Source of the DNA: Candidatus Oscillochloris fontis
GTDB taxonomy: Bacteria > Chloroflexota > Chloroflexia > Chloroflexales > Chloroflexaceae
Direction of reading: 5' to 3'
NCBI RefSeq assembly: GCF_004138135.1
Contig: NZ_RYFD01000021.1
Span: 1 to 64,000 of the forward strand
Length of the DNA stretch: 64,000 nt
The notes under the pieces are model-generated. The model was not told the origin of the DNA. It worked only from the letters and a program-made list of their open reading frames with translations, and made no database searches. Below, one piece after another: positions 44,515-54,296 of this stretch (positions within the stretch are counted from its first letter, which is position 1; the number at the start of each line of letters is the position of its first letter). A program made the position numbers and the translations under genes.

Positions 44515-45687
44515 TCAGCTTCCCAATACCTCACCAATCGTCGCCACCACCGTCTCAAGATCAGCAGCCGAGATGACCAGTGGGGGGAGCAAGCGCAGCA
44601 CGGTGGGGCCAGCCGGGAGGGCCAGCACGCCGCGTTCCATCAGGGCGGTGAGCGTGGGTTGGACGCGGGTCTTGAGTTCGAGACCAACCAGCAGCCCCTG
44701 GCCGCGCACTTCACGCACGGCGGGCAGTTTGAGGTTGCGCAGTTGTTCGATCAGCCAGGCACCCTTGGTGGCGGCCTGTTCGGCGATGGCGTCTTCCTGG
44801 TAGACCCGTAGGGCGGCGCGGGCGGCGGCGCAGAGCAGGGGATTACCACCAAAGGTACTGCCGTGGGTGCCTCCCGGCAAAGCACCGTGGCGGGCGTGGA
44901 TGGCCACCGCGCCCATCGGCAAGCCGCCGGCGATACTCTTGGCCAGGATCAGGATGTCGGGGATGACCCCGCTATGCTCACAGGCGAACATGCGCCCGGT
45001 GCGCCCGAAGCCGGTCTGGATTTCATCGAGCAGCAGCAGTGTACCGCGCTCATCGCAGATGCGACGCGCCTCTGCGAGGTAGCCCGCCGGTGCTGGGCGT
45101 ACTCCACCTTCACCCTGGACAGGTTCCAGCAGCACAGCGGCGGTGGTTTCATTCACTACCTCAGCCAGATCCTCGGCATCGCCATAGGCAACGTGGCTAA
45201 ATTCGGGCACCAGGGGCAGGAACGGCTCGCGGTACTTGGGTTCCCACGTAGCGCTGAGGGCACCCATCGTGCGCCCATGGAAGGCGCGTTTCGTGGCGAT
45301 GATGCCTGTGCGCCCGCTCCCACTCAGCATGCGCGCAAACTTCAGCCCAGCCTCAACCGCCTCGGCACCGCTATTGCAGAGGAAGATACGCGCCGGGAAG
45401 GGCAACGCAGCAGCCAGTTCTTGCAGGTAGGCCGCCCGCTCATCATTATGGAAGATCTCTGGGCAACTCATTAGACGTGCGGCTTGAGCTTGCACTGCGG
45501 CGACAATCGCCGGATGGCTGTGGCCCAAGTTGGCCGAACCCTGGCCGCCCACACAATCAATATACATCCGCCCATCGGCATCATAGAGCCGCGCACCCTC
45601 GCCGCGCACAATCGCAACTGGGCGCTTGGGGTAGAGGCCAGAGGTGAACTGCTGCTCGGTAGCGATGATGGTTTCGTTTGAGATCAT
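44515..45687 (-). CDS. argD: Acetylornithine / LysW-aminoadipate-type aminotransferase
   Basis: A 390-aa class III PLP aminotransferase. PLP sites: CNSGAEAVEAGLKFAR, the Asp of LLLDEIQTGFGRTG, and the Lys of LAKSIAGGLPMGA; GSTFGGNPL follows. It matches ArgD/LysJ enzymes, which transaminate N-acetylornithine (arginine) or LysW-bound aminoadipate semialdehyde (lysine). No lysW or arg neighbour is present to decide between them. The start has no obvious ribosome site. First gene upstream of ppx. Confidence 0.9.
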   Translation of the reverse strand: MISNETIIATEQQFTSGLYPKRPVAIVRGEGARLYDADGRMYIDCVGGQGSANLGHSHPAIVAAVQAQAARLMSCPEIFHNDERAAYLQELAAALPFPARIFLCNSGAEAVEAGLKFARMLSGSGRTGIIATKRAFHGRTMGALSATWEPKYREPFLPLVPEFSHVAYGDAEDLAEVVNETTAAVLLEPVQGEGGVRPAPAGYLAEARRICDERGTLLLLDEIQTGFGRTGRMFACEHSGVIPDILILAKSIAGGLPMGAVAIHARHGALPGGTHGSTFGGNPLLCAAARAALRVYQEDAIAEQAATKGAWLIEQLRNLKLPAVREVRGQGLLVGLELKTRVQPTLTALMERGVLALPAGPTVLRLLPPLVISAADLETVVATIGEVLGS

Positions 45688-45758
45688 AGTGATTGCACAC
45701 CTGCTAGAAGGAGCCTTATAGGTGGCAGTATACCATGCTGGCGCTCCCGAACCCCCGC

Positions 45759-45851
45759 CCTAGGGCATGTGCAACATCATTGGGGCTGAGGCCCCAAACC
45801 CCAATTTGTTGTTGTTGTTTGGCGGCGCAGCCGCCAAACAACAACAACAAA
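45759..45851. repeat. MITE family, copy H (left end and core)
   Basis: CCTAGGGCATGTGCAA starts at 45759, followed by GGGGCTGAGGCCCC and a perfect 22-bp stem (45805-45826 / 45830-45851, loop GCA). The right terminal repeat is missing. It occupies the region upstream of the aminotransferase gene, where a promoter would be expected. Confidence 0.75.
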
Positions 45852-45863
45852 GATTCTAAAAAA

Positions 45864-45903
45864 CCAGAGGGGGCGCGTAGAGTGCCCTACGCGCCCCCTC
45901 TGG
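45864..45903 (-). terminator. Strong intrinsic terminator of the receiver-like gene
   Basis: A perfect 17-bp GC-rich stem (45864-45880 / 45887-45903) with a 6-nt loop, followed on the minus strand by GGTTTTTTAG. It is the clearest Rho-independent terminator in the window, 105 bp after the stop at 46009. Confidence 0.8.
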
Positions 45904-46008
45904 TATGGAGGGATGAAGATGCTCGCCACCGCATGCCCGTTTCCCGCTTCGGACGCTCGATGACACTGCTAGGATAGAGGATCAGGATAAATAGGGCGTG
46001 AGAAGAAT

Positions 46009-46422
46009 CTAAGCCGGAGATGAGAGACTGGCCATGTCGGGTGGCACAAGAATGCTGCGCAGGAGGGTACAGGCTTCTTCGGCTGAGGTGCGCCGAGCTA
46101 ACAGATGGGTGATATGTGGTGAGGTGGAGAGGTGTGTATGCTCATCGTGAATGAGTAATATTGGTATTTCGGGGGCGTGGTCACGCACCAGCCGCGCCAG
46201 TTCGGCACCACTGCCATCACTATGCCGCATGAATTTGGCTTCAGTGATCAAGAGTTGGATATTACGTTGGGTGACATAGTGCAACGCCTGTTTAGCGGAG
46301 AAGGTGAGCAGAAGATCGTAATCCCAACCCACAATCGAGCGCAGATGTTGTTGCAGGTCAAACATCCAGGTTGGATCCGCACCGGCAAGCACAATGGTTG
46401 GGTATTGCGGTATCTTGCTCAT
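46009..46422 (-). CDS. Receiver-like domain protein lacking the phospho-acceptor Asp
   Basis: A stand-alone 137-aa domain resembling a response-regulator receiver (TIVLAGADPTW.., QLLITEAKFMRHSDGSGAELARLVRDHAPEIPILLIHDEHT). Where receivers carry the phosphorylated Asp (LxxLDxxMP) it has Glu (LLITEAKFM), and the beta-5 Lys is replaced by the segment LLARRTSAEE. It is therefore probably a pseudo-receiver, perhaps locked in an active-like state by the acidic residue. No output domain. Monocistronic. Confidence 0.75.
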   Translation of the reverse strand: MSKIPQYPTIVLAGADPTWMFDLQQHLRSIVGWDYDLLLTFSAKQALHYVTQRNIQLLITEAKFMRHSDGSGAELARLVRDHAPEIPILLIHDEHTHLSTSPHITHLLARRTSAEEACTLLRSILVPPDMASLSSPA

Positions 46423-46507
46423 CGAGGATGCCCCATCACTTGGTTGGTATGCGGATGTTAAGCATACGCCGATTGTTGGGGAGAGTCAAGATCGTGTTTG
46501 GCTGCTA

Positions 46508-46766
46508 CCAGGGCATGTGCAAAGTCCTTGGGGCTGTGCCCCAAGCCCCATTTTTTGTGGTGTTTTGGCGGCGAAGCCGCCAAAACACCACAAAAAATTT
46601 CTGCGGGGGCGGCTACGCCGCCAAACTCGATCTTCGAGCGCGTTGCGACGCGCCCCCATACCCTTCAAGCTCACGAGATTTCTGCTTGGGGCTACGCCCC
46701 AAACCCATGGTTGTGCTGGGGCCGTAGTCCCCAGCACAACCGCTACGGGCGCATCACGATGCACCC
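46508..46766. repeat. MITE family, copy I (right-truncated), plus REP hairpins
   Basis: CCAGGGCATGTGCAAAGTC at 46508-46526 is a perfect left terminal repeat, then GGGGCTGTGCCCC and a 22-bp perfect stem (46551-46572 / 46576-46597). The right end is replaced by GCGTTGCGACGC-type and GGGGCTACGCCCC / TGGGGCC..GTCCCCAGC hairpins (46683-46740) and a GGGCGCATC..GATGCACCC REP. It lies after clpB and may end its transcript. Confidence 0.75.
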
Positions 46767-49346
46767 CTACTTACTAAACCGATACCCCTCGCTCCCCACC
46801 TCCACCACAATCGTATCACCGGCCACGAACTCACCCTGGAGGATGCGCAGCGCCAAGGGGTTCTGGAGGCGCTGTTGGATGACCCGCTTGAGCGGGCGCG
46901 CCCCATAGACCGGGTCGTAGCCCTCTTCGGCTAGGCGGGCACGTGCCGCCGGGGTGAGTTCGAGGCGTAGTTTGCGCTCCGCCAGCAGTTTGTCGAGGTG
47001 CGCCAACTGAATCGTCACGATCTGGCCGATCTGCTCACGCGAGAGCGGGCGGAACATGATCGTCTCGTCAATCCGGTTGAGGAACTCCGGGCGCAACGAG
47101 TCGCGTAGCTCGCCCAGTACCGCCCGGCGGATCTCCTCTTCACTATCGCCATCCTGAGTCATCTCTTGGATCAGGCCACTGGCGATGTTACTGGTCATGA
47201 TCACGACCACGTTCTTGAAGTTGACCACCCGGCCCTGGCCGTCAGTGAGTCGCCCATCGTCGAGAACTTGCAGCAGCACATTGAAGACATCGCTGTGGGC
47301 CTTCTCGATCTCATCGAAGAGCACCACACTGTAGGGCTTCCGCCGCACCGCCTCGGTCAGTTGGCCGCCCTCGTCATAGCCGATATAGCCGGGCGGTGCG
47401 CCGATCAGACGGGCGACGGTATGCTTCTCCATATACTCGGACATATCAATCCGCACCATGGCCTGCTCATCATCAAAGAGGAACTCGGCCAGTGCGCGGG
47501 CCAGCTCGGTCTTGCCGACCCCGGTTGGCCCCAGGAAGAGGAACGAGCCGAGCGGGCGGCGCGGGTCTTGCAGCCCGGCGCGTGAACGGCGCACCGCATT
47601 CGAGACCGCCGCCACCGCCTCGTCCTGCCCGATCACGCGCAGGTGCAGACGCTCCTCCATCTTCACCAGCTTCTCGACCTCGCCTTCGAGCAACTTACTC
47701 ACCGGGATACCCGTCCACTTGGCGATGATCTCGGCGATGTCCTGGGCATTCACCTCTTGGCGCAGGAGGGTGTTGTTCCCCGCCGTGGCCTCCACAACGG
47801 CCAATTCGCGTTCGAGGCGCGCCAGATCATCATACTGAAGGCGGGCAGCGCGGTTGTAGTCATATTCACGCTGGGCCTGCTCAATGGCGAAGCGGGTGGT
47901 ATTGATCTGCTCCTTGAGTTGCTTGATCTGCTCCAGCAGGGCGCTCTCACTCTGGCGCTGGGCCTCCAACGCACTACGCTGCTCATGCAGATTGGCGAGT
48001 TCCTGTTCCAGTTTCTCCAAGCGCTCCTTACTGGCCGCGTCCTTCTCGCGCTTCAGCATCTCGCGCTCAGTCTCACGCTGCGCAACCAGCCGGTTGAGGT
48101 CATCAATCACCTGGGGCGAACTGGTATTCTCCATACGGCGGCGCGCCGCCGATTCATCAATCAGATCAATCGCCTTATCGGGCAAAAAGCGGTCGGAGAT
48201 ATAGCGATCCGAGAGCGTCGCAGCAGCCACAATTGCACTATCGGTAATCGCGACGGCGTGGTGGGCCTCGTAGCGCTCCTTCAGACCGCGCAGGATCGAG
48301 ATCGTATCCTCGACACTTGGCGGGTCAACCATGATCGGCTGGAAGCGGCGCTCCAGGGCGGCATCCTTCTCGATATGCTTGCGATACTCATCAAGCGTGG
48401 TCGCGCCGACCATATGCAACTCACCACGCGCCAGCATCGGCTTGAGCATATTCCCGGCATCCATCGCGCCCTCGGCTGCACCCGCGCCGACCATCGTATG
48501 CAGTTCATCAATAAAGAGAATCACATCATCGCGATCCTGAATTTCCTTCAGCACCGCCTTGAGGCGCTCCTCAAACTCACCGCGATACTTCGCCCCGGCG
48601 ATCAGCGCACCCAGATCCAGCGCCACCACCCGGTTATGCTTGAGCGACTCGGGCACATCGCCGGAGACCACGCGCTGCGCAAGGCCCTCGACAATCGCCG
48701 TCTTACCGACACCCGGATCACCAATGAGCACCGGATTATTCTTGGTACGCCGCGAGAGGATCTGGATGACGCGGCGAATCTCCTCATCGCGCCCGATCAC
48801 CGGATCGAGCTTCCCACGCTGAGCCAGTTGGGTCAGATCGCGGCCATACTGTTCGAGTGCCGCGTAAGTCCCCTCCGGGTTCGGGCTAGTGACACGCTGC
48901 GAGCCACGCACCGCCCGCAGGGCATCGAGCAGGGCAGAGCGGGTCAGCCCGGCCTGCTTCAGCACACGCTCCGCCGCGCCCCCGGCGTGGTCGAGGATAC
49001 CCAACAGCAGGTGCTCAGTGGAGACATACTCATCACCAAACTGGCCCAACTCATCGTGGGCGCGCAGAATGACCTGGCGAGTACGCGCCCCAATCTGGAG
49101 CTGCATATTACTCCCAGTGATACGCGGGAACTTAGCAAGTTCCGCATTCACCTGCTGCTTGATCGCCCCAACCGCAATATTCATCTTCGCCAACACCTGC
49201 GGCACCACCCCATCACCCTGATCGAGCAGGGCGTAGAGCAAGTGCTCCGGCTGGACTTCGCTATTCCCGGCGCGTTCGGCGGCATTCTGAGCCGCCTCAA
49301 TCGCTTCGTATGATTTTTGGGTAAACCGGTTGGTATTCATCGCCAT
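46767..49346 (-). CDS. clpB: ClpB disaggregase
   Basis: Hexameric AAA+ unfoldase that rescues aggregated proteins with DnaK. The 859-aa product has the N-domain (1-150), NBD1 with Walker [14 protein letters not shown], a long coiled-coil middle domain (about 405-525) that distinguishes ClpB from ClpA/C, and NBD2 with Walker [14 protein letters not shown]. The ATG has AAAGGAGG upstream. No CIRCE element was recognised in the 180 bp upstream. Confidence 0.97.
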   Translation of the reverse strand: MAMNTNRFTQKSYEAIEAAQNAAERAGNSEVQPEHLLYALLDQGDGVVPQVLAKMNIAVGAIKQQVNAELAKFPRITGSNMQLQIGARTRQVILRAHDELGQFGDEYVSTEHLLLGILDHAGGAAERVLKQAGLTRSALLDALRAVRGSQRVTSPNPEGTYAALEQYGRDLTQLAQRGKLDPVIGRDEEIRRVIQILSRRTKNNPVLIGDPGVGKTAIVEGLAQRVVSGDVPESLKHNRVVALDLGALIAGAKYRGEFEERLKAVLKEIQDRDDVILFIDELHTMVGAGAAEGAMDAGNMLKPMLARGELHMVGATTLDEYRKHIEKDAALERRFQPIMVDPPSVEDTISILRGLKERYEAHHAVAITDSAIVAAATLSDRYISDRFLPDKAIDLIDESAARRRMENTSSPQVIDDLNRLVAQRETEREMLKREKDAASKERLEKLEQELANLHEQRSALEAQRQSESALLEQIKQLKEQINTTRFAIEQAQREYDYNRAARLQYDDLARLERELAVVEATAGNNTLLRQEVNAQDIAEIIAKWTGIPVSKLLEGEVEKLVKMEERLHLRVIGQDEAVAAVSNAVRRSRAGLQDPRRPLGSFLFLGPTGVGKTELARALAEFLFDDEQAMVRIDMSEYMEKHTVARLIGAPPGYIGYDEGGQLTEAVRRKPYSVVLFDEIEKAHSDVFNVLLQVLDDGRLTDGQGRVVNFKNVVVIMTSNIASGLIQEMTQDGDSEEEIRRAVLGELRDSLRPEFLNRIDETIMFRPLSREQIGQIVTIQLAHLDKLLAERKLRLELTPAARARLAEEGYDPVYGARPLKRVIQQRLQNPLALRILQGEFVAGDTIVVEVGSEGYRFSK

Positions 49347-49453
49347 AGCTGGCCTCCTTTGGGAGTATGCTGTAGCCTATGGTAGCACAGATGGATCTTG
49401 GAGGTACTAGAGCGATGTTAGAGGTGTGCATGAATATGGCTAACCACAAGATC

Positions 49454-49481
49454 TTGTATAGTTTCTGAATACACCTATACT
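49454..49481 (+). promoter_or_regulatory. Promoter of the GyrI-like gene
   Basis: -35 TTGTAT (49454-49459), 16-bp spacer, -10 TATACT (49476-49481); predicted start near 49488, 40 nt before the ATG. Confidence 0.6.
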
Positions 49482-49527
49482 AATCAAACAAGCATTCGCA
49501 AGCGACGTGGCATCGAGGAGCGGCCAT

Positions 49528-50139
49528 ATGCAAAAGATTGATATCAAACAGGAACTCAAGCACCTCTATCAGCCCTCTGCAAAAGAGGTGGTGCAGGTTG
49601 TTGTTCCACAGATGAACTATTTGATGATTGATGGTACCGGCGATCCCAACACCTCAGCCGCGTACCAGGCCGCTGTTGAAGTGCTCTTTGCCGTAGCCTA
49701 TTCGATCAAATTTACCGCCAAGAAGGGGCCATTGGCGATTGACTATGGGGTGATGCCACTAGAGGGACTCTGGTGGGTCGAGGATATGTCGCACTTCTCG
49801 ATGGATGACCGATCCGATTGGAAGTGGACGATGATGATCATGCAACCCGACTTCATAACCCATGACATCGTCAACAACGCGCTTGCCGAGGTCAGCCGAA
49901 AAAAGGGGTTGCCTCAGATCGAGGAGGTTCGTTTTACGTCACACACGGAAGGGATGGCCGCGCAGATTATGCATATTGGCCCCTTTGCATCCGAAGGCCC
50001 AACGATTGAGCGACTCCACACCTTCATTGCCGATGCTGGGTATCAACGTACCGGAAAACACCATGAAATTTACCTCAGCGACATCCGGCGGGTCGAACCA
50101 GCGAAATGGAAGACAGTCATTCGGCAACCGATGCAGTAG
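49528..50139 (+). CDS. GyrI-like small-molecule-binding domain protein
   Basis: A 203-aa single-domain protein of the GyrI/SOUL-like superfamily (VVVPQMNYLMIDGTGDPN.., EGLWWVEDM, KWTMMIMQPDF, HIGPFASEGPTIERLH, GKHHEIYLSDIRR). Relatives bind hydrophobic cations or act as hydrolases of electrophilic compounds. ATG 49528 is chosen because GAGGAG lies 9 nt upstream. Monocistronic, divergent from clpB. Substrate unknown. Confidence 0.85.
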   Translation: MQKIDIKQELKHLYQPSAKEVVQVVVPQMNYLMIDGTGDPNTSAAYQAAVEVLFAVAYSIKFTAKKGPLAIDYGVMPLEGLWWVEDMSHFSMDDRSDWKWTMMIMQPDFITHDIVNNALAEVSRKKGLPQIEEVRFTSHTEGMAAQIMHIGPFASEGPTIERLHTFIADAGYQRTGKHHEIYLSDIRRVEPAKWKTVIRQPMQ

Positions 50140-50290
50140 TACCTTAGAGAAGCCTGTTTTTGATGCTCCACGAGTTGACCAGCCTAACTCAGTGTGATCG
50201 CCGAAAACATGACGAGATTCATGTCATCTGCCCCATCCCTGTAGTTTTGCCGCATGTTACGCTGTGCGCAGCGTAACATGCGGTTTCGTA

Positions 50291-51208
50291 TTATACGCTG
50301 CGAATGACTTCCAACGCGGCAATTGTGCCGTCACCCACCGAGGTGGTGATCTGCCGATAACGCTTGTCGCGCACGTCACCGGCTGCGTAGACGCCGGGGA
50401 GGTTGGTGGCCATGCTTTCGTTGGTGGTGATATAGCCGTAGGCGTTCATCTGCAAGCCCGTGTTGCGCAAGATGGCGACATTGGGCAGCATGCCCGCGAA
50501 GATGAAGACACCATCCCGTTCGAGGGTGACGATCTCTTGCGTCTTCAGATTCTCGGCCTTGATCACCATGCGCTCGCCCTGCTTCTCAAAGCCGCGTGGC
50601 TCATGCGACCACAAGAAGCTCACTTTGGGGTGCTGCATCACCTTGTCGGCGGTGATCTTCTCGGCTTGTAGCGTGTCGAACTGGTGAATGACGGTGATCG
50701 AGTTGACATGTTGGAGCAGCATGAGCGACTCTTCCATGGCGCTGTTGCCACCACCAACCACGACAATGTCTTTGCCGGTGTAGAACTCTCCGTCGCAGGT
50801 GGCGCAGTATGAGATGCCCGATCCTTTGAGTTCTTGCTCGCCCGGCACGTTCAACAGGCGCGGCGACGAGCCAGTAGCGATGATCACCGCCTTGCTGGTG
50901 TAGGTCTCACCATCCACCTTGAGCCACTTTGCATCCCCAGTCAGATCCATTTCGGTGATGTCGGCGGCTAATTCAAACCTCGTGCCATACCTTTCGGCCT
51001 GTTTCTTCATGTTCGCCGCAAGTTGGTGCCCTAGTACCGGCTCGATAAAGCCTGGGTAGTTGGCGACTTGGTGCGTGGTCTTGACTTGCCCGCCCGCCGA
51101 TGATTGATCAATGACGAGGGTTGAGACCCCAGCGCGGGCGGTGTAGATGGCGGCGGCGAGGCCCGCAGGCCCCGCACCGATGATGATGACGTCAAAATGG
51201 TGGCTCAT
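50291..51208 (-). CDS. trxB: Thioredoxin reductase
   Basis: FAD enzyme passing NADPH electrons to thioredoxin. The 305-aa product has the FAD motif IIGAGPAGLAAA, the redox-active CATC (GISYCATCDGEF), the NADPH motif VVVGGGNSAMEE and the C-terminal FAD motif VYAAGDVRDK. ATG 51208 is 4 nt after the stop of the thioredoxin-like gene, forming a two-gene operon; the longer upstream frame only overlaps that gene. A GTTACGCTGCG..CGCAGCGTAAC hairpin (about 50256-50280) follows it. Confidence 0.96.
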   Translation of the reverse strand: MSHHFDVIIIGAGPAGLAAAIYTARAGVSTLVIDQSSAGGQVKTTHQVANYPGFIEPVLGHQLAANMKKQAERYGTRFELAADITEMDLTGDAKWLKVDGETYTSKAVIIATGSSPRLLNVPGEQELKGSGISYCATCDGEFYTGKDIVVVGGGNSAMEESLMLLQHVNSITVIHQFDTLQAEKITADKVMQHPKVSFLWSHEPRGFEKQGERMVIKAENLKTQEIVTLERDGVFIFAGMLPNVAILRNTGLQMNAYGYITTNESMATNLPGVYAAGDVRDKRYRQITTSVGDGTIAALEVIRSV

Positions 51209-51212
51209 AGGA

Positions 51213-51560
51213 TTATGCGAGCACTTCGCTGATGATCTCTTTGATCTGCTTGGCGTTCTGGATACTCGTGGTGGCTTTGACCACTTGCCCGTTACGGTAG
51301 TAGACGGTGAAGGGTAGCCCACGGAAGGTGCGGCACTCCGGCAGGTTGCGGATGACTTCAGCGTCAGGTGAATCAAACTCCATATCCATGAATTTGATAT
51401 CGGGGTGTTTCTCGCGCAAGACTTCAAAGATTTCGTAGACGGGAATGCACATCGGCCCCATCCGCCCACAGCAGACCGCGACTTTTTCGTTGCTTTCGAT
51501 CACCTGCTGCAACTGTTCCTTGCTGGTAATATGTTCGAGATTGGTCTGAAGCACGATCAT
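51213..51560 (-). CDS. Thioredoxin-like protein with CCGRMGPMC site
   Basis: A 115-aa thioredoxin-fold protein: beta-alpha-beta elements (VIESNEKVAVCCG, IKFMDMEFDSPDA) and the cis-Pro loop CRTFRGLPFTVYYRNG are visible. The usual WCGPC is replaced by Cys30-Cys31-GRMGPM-Cys38, so if a disulfide forms it spans six residues rather than two, or involves Cys76 of PECRTF. Coupling with trxB (4-nt gap) suggests it is that reductase's substrate. AAGGAGAAG precedes the ATG. Confidence 0.85.
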   Translation of the reverse strand: MIVLQTNLEHITSKEQLQQVIESNEKVAVCCGRMGPMCIPVYEIFEVLREKHPDIKFMDMEFDSPDAEVIRNLPECRTFRGLPFTVYYRNGQVVKATTSIQNAKQIKEIISEVLA

Positions 51561-51745
51561 CTTCTCCTTGCTGGTGTAGAACGACGCTATTGTATTGATG
51601 CAGCAAGGGGCACGCGGGTTTCATGGGGCTATGCGAAGACGGGAGTTCGGGGGCTGCTAATCCCCCAACAACGCGCTATAATTGATCATACGATTGTCCC
51701 CCGGTGAACTATGGGTTCACCTCATTTTCGACAGGAGGCTTGATA

Positions 51746-52162
51746 ATGGGAAGCATTACTACTCGTCTGGTGGATGATATGCTCTTCGAGAGCCAGATGG
51801 GTCAGCATAGCATCCGGATTGATGTGCCAGCCGCGATGGGCGGTAGTGACCGTGGCCCTACTCCGCCTGAGGTCTTTGTCGCTTCGCTCGGTTCGTGTAT
51901 CGCTGCTTTTGTGGCTCAGTATTGTAACCGGGTCGGCATTGATGCCAGTGGCTTAGAGGTTGTTATCACCTTCGATAAGGCCGATAATCCGACCCGCCTG
52001 ATCAATCTGCGCTCGGTGGTTAATCTGCCGCACGGTGAGTTTGGTGCCCGTGAAGAGGCGCTGCATCGCGTCGCCGAGCATTGCCCCGTCCACGAGACGA
52101 TTGCTACGCTCGGCGATGTTATGTTTGAGTTCCACGATGCTACGACGCTGAATCCGGCGTAG
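51746..52162 (+). CDS. OsmC/Ohr-family protein
   Basis: A 138-aa OsmC-like protein, a family of thiol peroxidases for organic hydroperoxides. The two cysteines are in ASLGSCIAAFVAQYC and EHCPVHET, the normal spacing. ATG 51746 is preceded by AGGAGG. A perfect TATAAT lies near 51680 without a good -35. It diverges from the thioredoxin operon, forming a small redox-defence neighbourhood. Whether it is OsmC, Ohr or the YhfA subgroup is not resolved. Confidence 0.9.
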   Translation: MGSITTRLVDDMLFESQMGQHSIRIDVPAAMGGSDRGPTPPEVFVASLGSCIAAFVAQYCNRVGIDASGLEVVITFDKADNPTRLINLRSVVNLPHGEFGAREEALHRVAEHCPVHETIATLGDVMFEFHDATTLNPA

Positions 52163-52171
52163 CAAAAAACC

Positions 52172-52315
52172 GGGGCGCATCCCGATGCGCCCCTACGGTT
52201 CTTTCTCTGCGTTCCTCTACGGTTGATGTGGTTTACCGCAGAGGACGCAGAGGGACGCAGAGGTTTTGAGATACCTACGGTTCTTCCTCTGCGTTCCTCT
52301 GCGATCAACAAACGG
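52172..52315. repeat. REP terminator and CCGCAGAGGACGCAGAGG repeat
   Basis: GGGGCGCATC-cc-GATGCGCCCC (52172-52193) follows the OsmC gene as a probable terminator. From about 52199 a CTCTGCGTTCCTCT..CCGCAGAGGACGCAGAGG palindrome with the insert TTTTGAGATACCTACGG runs to about 52310. It is the same family as the array at 56557-56993. Confidence 0.75.
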
Positions 52316-52344
52316 GGCTTCATCACCACGAAGCCCCATTCAGA

Positions 52345-53784
52345 TCAAGCACTCGCTTTGCTCTGATAGACCAGTGCTTTTAGCTCGGCATCGGTGAGTT
52401 CTTTATACCATGGTGACTGGCTCAGCATGGCGTGCAAGCGTTGATCCTGCTTACCCATCTCGGTGCGCTGCTCATCAGTGATCGGGATTGAGAGCGGGAT
52501 ACCACGGGGTATCGCCTCATAGACCCGCAGGAGTGTCGGGTCGCGGGCGATCTTCGCGTAGAGGTCGGGAAAGCTGCTCTGGATCACGGTCAGCTTGGCG
52601 ATCAGGCCCGCATGAGTCTGCTTGCCCTGGGCACGATCAAGGGTGAGGTGCAGGCGGAAGATATTGAAACTACGCTTCACCTTGCGCGGGTTGCGCAAGA
52701 GGCCGGTGGTCATCAGATCGGCAACCTGGGTACGCTCCTCGTCGCTCATACCCGCCACAGCAGGCAAGCGCCGCTGGAGAAAGCGCGTGATCGTGCTTGG
52801 AGCCAGTGGGGGTATGCGGAACGGTACCTGAATGATCTTCTCCAGATAATCGCGCTCGGCCACCGGGAACGGCTCAGACCCAGCCGCGCCGTGGAGCGCA
52901 AACTCCTTGTAGCGCACCCGGATGCCGCGCTCGATAATCTCACGGTCAATCCCCAGCACAAAGACACAGCCCGGAATATCGAGGAAGACCTTGAGCGCCT
53001 CAAGCACACCAATCGCCTGCTCCGGCAAACAGCGATCCAGATCATCAATAAAGACCACCAAACGCCGGTCGAGGTCGCTCACCAACTCCTTGACCAGGTG
53101 CGTCAGCCCGGTGTGGAACTGCTCAAGGCTCTGCACCTGTTCGCGGTAGATGCGGGTGCGCTCACGCTGAAAAAGGTCGCGCAGCGTATCGGCGTATGGC
53201 TCCTCACCCAACTTCTCAGCCGCCTTCTCTACCGCCGCACTCATCTGGCCCAGGATGGGGATATAGCTAAAACCAGCCCGCACCACCGCACCCGCCACCA
53301 ACCGCCCCGCCGCATCCCACTGAAACTGGATCTCCCCTGGCTCTTCGCGGTCAATACTGCGGTAGAGGCTATTCGCAAGATCGTCGAGGCGCCTCGTAAG
53401 TGATTCGGGGTCATACGGCGGCTGGCTCGGATCGATGCGTTGGTGGTGATCCGCAATCGCTTGCAGCCACACATCATCGGGCAGCAAGACACGTTCGCGC
53501 AGCGCCTCCACCACACGCAACAACAGCGCCCGCCAGAGCGTCTCCTGCTGAGCATAGCGCCACGCATCAAACCACACCGGCATACAGCGGTGCGGATCGA
53601 GGCGATCCAGGATCATCCGCATCAGGCTCGTCTTACCGCTGCCCCACTCGCCATACACCCCCACAGTAAGCGGCGTATCATCGCGCTGCGCCTCCTGCAC
53701 AATCGTCGTCAGCGCCACGACCGCTGGGGTAAAATCGAGTTCATCTTCGGTAGCGGGGAGATCGCAATAGCCGATCTGATGCAT
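52345..53784 (-). CDS. KAP-family P-loop NTPase
   Basis: A 479-aa NTPase of the KAP family: Walker A VYGEWGSGKTSLMRM, the family hallmark FDAWRYAQQE, Walker B VVFIDDLDRCLPEQ and FVLGIDREIIERGI. KAP proteins are membrane-associated STAND-like NTPases, in bacteria often linked to phage-defence or conflict modules. Only a weak hydrophobic stretch (AGFSYIPILGQMSAAV) is seen between Walker A and B. AAGGAGCAC precedes ATG 53784. It lies near the AAA-FGE gene, separated by repeats. Confidence 0.92.
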   Translation of the reverse strand: MHQIGYCDLPATEDELDFTPAVVALTTIVQEAQRDDTPLTVGVYGEWGSGKTSLMRMILDRLDPHRCMPVWFDAWRYAQQETLWRALLLRVVEALRERVLLPDDVWLQAIADHHQRIDPSQPPYDPESLTRRLDDLANSLYRSIDREEPGEIQFQWDAAGRLVAGAVVRAGFSYIPILGQMSAAVEKAAEKLGEEPYADTLRDLFQRERTRIYREQVQSLEQFHTGLTHLVKELVSDLDRRLVVFIDDLDRCLPEQAIGVLEALKVFLDIPGCVFVLGIDREIIERGIRVRYKEFALHGAAGSEPFPVAERDYLEKIIQVPFRIPPLAPSTITRFLQRRLPAVAGMSDEERTQVADLMTTGLLRNPRKVKRSFNIFRLHLTLDRAQGKQTHAGLIAKLTVIQSSFPDLYAKIARDPTLLRVYEAIPRGIPLSIPITDEQRTEMGKQDQRLHAMLSQSPWYKELTDAELKALVYQSKASA

Positions 53785-53894
53785 GGGGGTGCTCCTTGGA
53801 ATCTACAGCCTTCAGGAAACAGCACCGGGGTCATTGTTCATACTGCTTTTAGTATACTGATTTTGACGCAGAGACAAGACTCGTAGTCACTTAG

Positions 53895-54092
53895 CCAGGG
53901 CATGTGCAAAGTCCGGTTCTGACAGTATGTTGGGGAACTCATACGGTACGCGCACCCTTCGATACGCCGCTGCGCGGCTACTCAGGATGCGATAGCGGGT
54001 ATTTCCGCGCAGCACGCATCCTGAGTAGCGCCGCAGCGCAGCGTAGGCGCGTATCGAAGGGTGTGTGCTGCCCGACTTTGCACATGCCCTGG
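53895..54092. mobile_element. MITE, copy J, with perfect 19-bp terminal repeats
   Basis: Left CCAGGGCATGTGCAAAGTC (53895-53913) is exactly inverted at the right end (54074-54092). Flanks are TCACTTAG (53887-53894) and TCACTTAA (54093-54100), an 8-bp target duplication with one mismatch. The core differs from other copies: a long imperfect palindrome built on CCTTCGATACGCCGC and CAGGATGCG, so another repeat was captured or inserted inside. No coding capacity. Confidence 0.87.
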
Positions 54093-54153
54093 TCACTTAA
54101 CAGTTCGCCGCCGAACGGCCCTCACCCCCAGCCCCTCTCCCGTGGGCTTCGGT

Positions 54154-54294
54154 ATGGCCCTCACCCCCAGCCCCTCTCCCGTGGGCTTCGCCCACAGGAG
54201 AGGGGGGCACATGGATGGGGTATCCCGGAATGTATTCCCCCCTCGCCTGTTCGCGCAGCGAACGGGAGAGGGGGGCTAGGGGGGTGAGGGCCAT
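54154..54294. repeat. Composite palindromic element (second of two)
   Basis: Nearly the same sequence as 41432-41571: ATGGCCCTCACCCCC at 54154, inverted at 54280-54294, with GTGGGCTTCGCCCAC and GTTCGC-GCA-GCGAAC inside. A partial extra copy of the left end lies at about 54118-54150. It abuts the end of the AAA-FGE gene. Confidence 0.75.
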
Positions 54295-54296
54295 GA

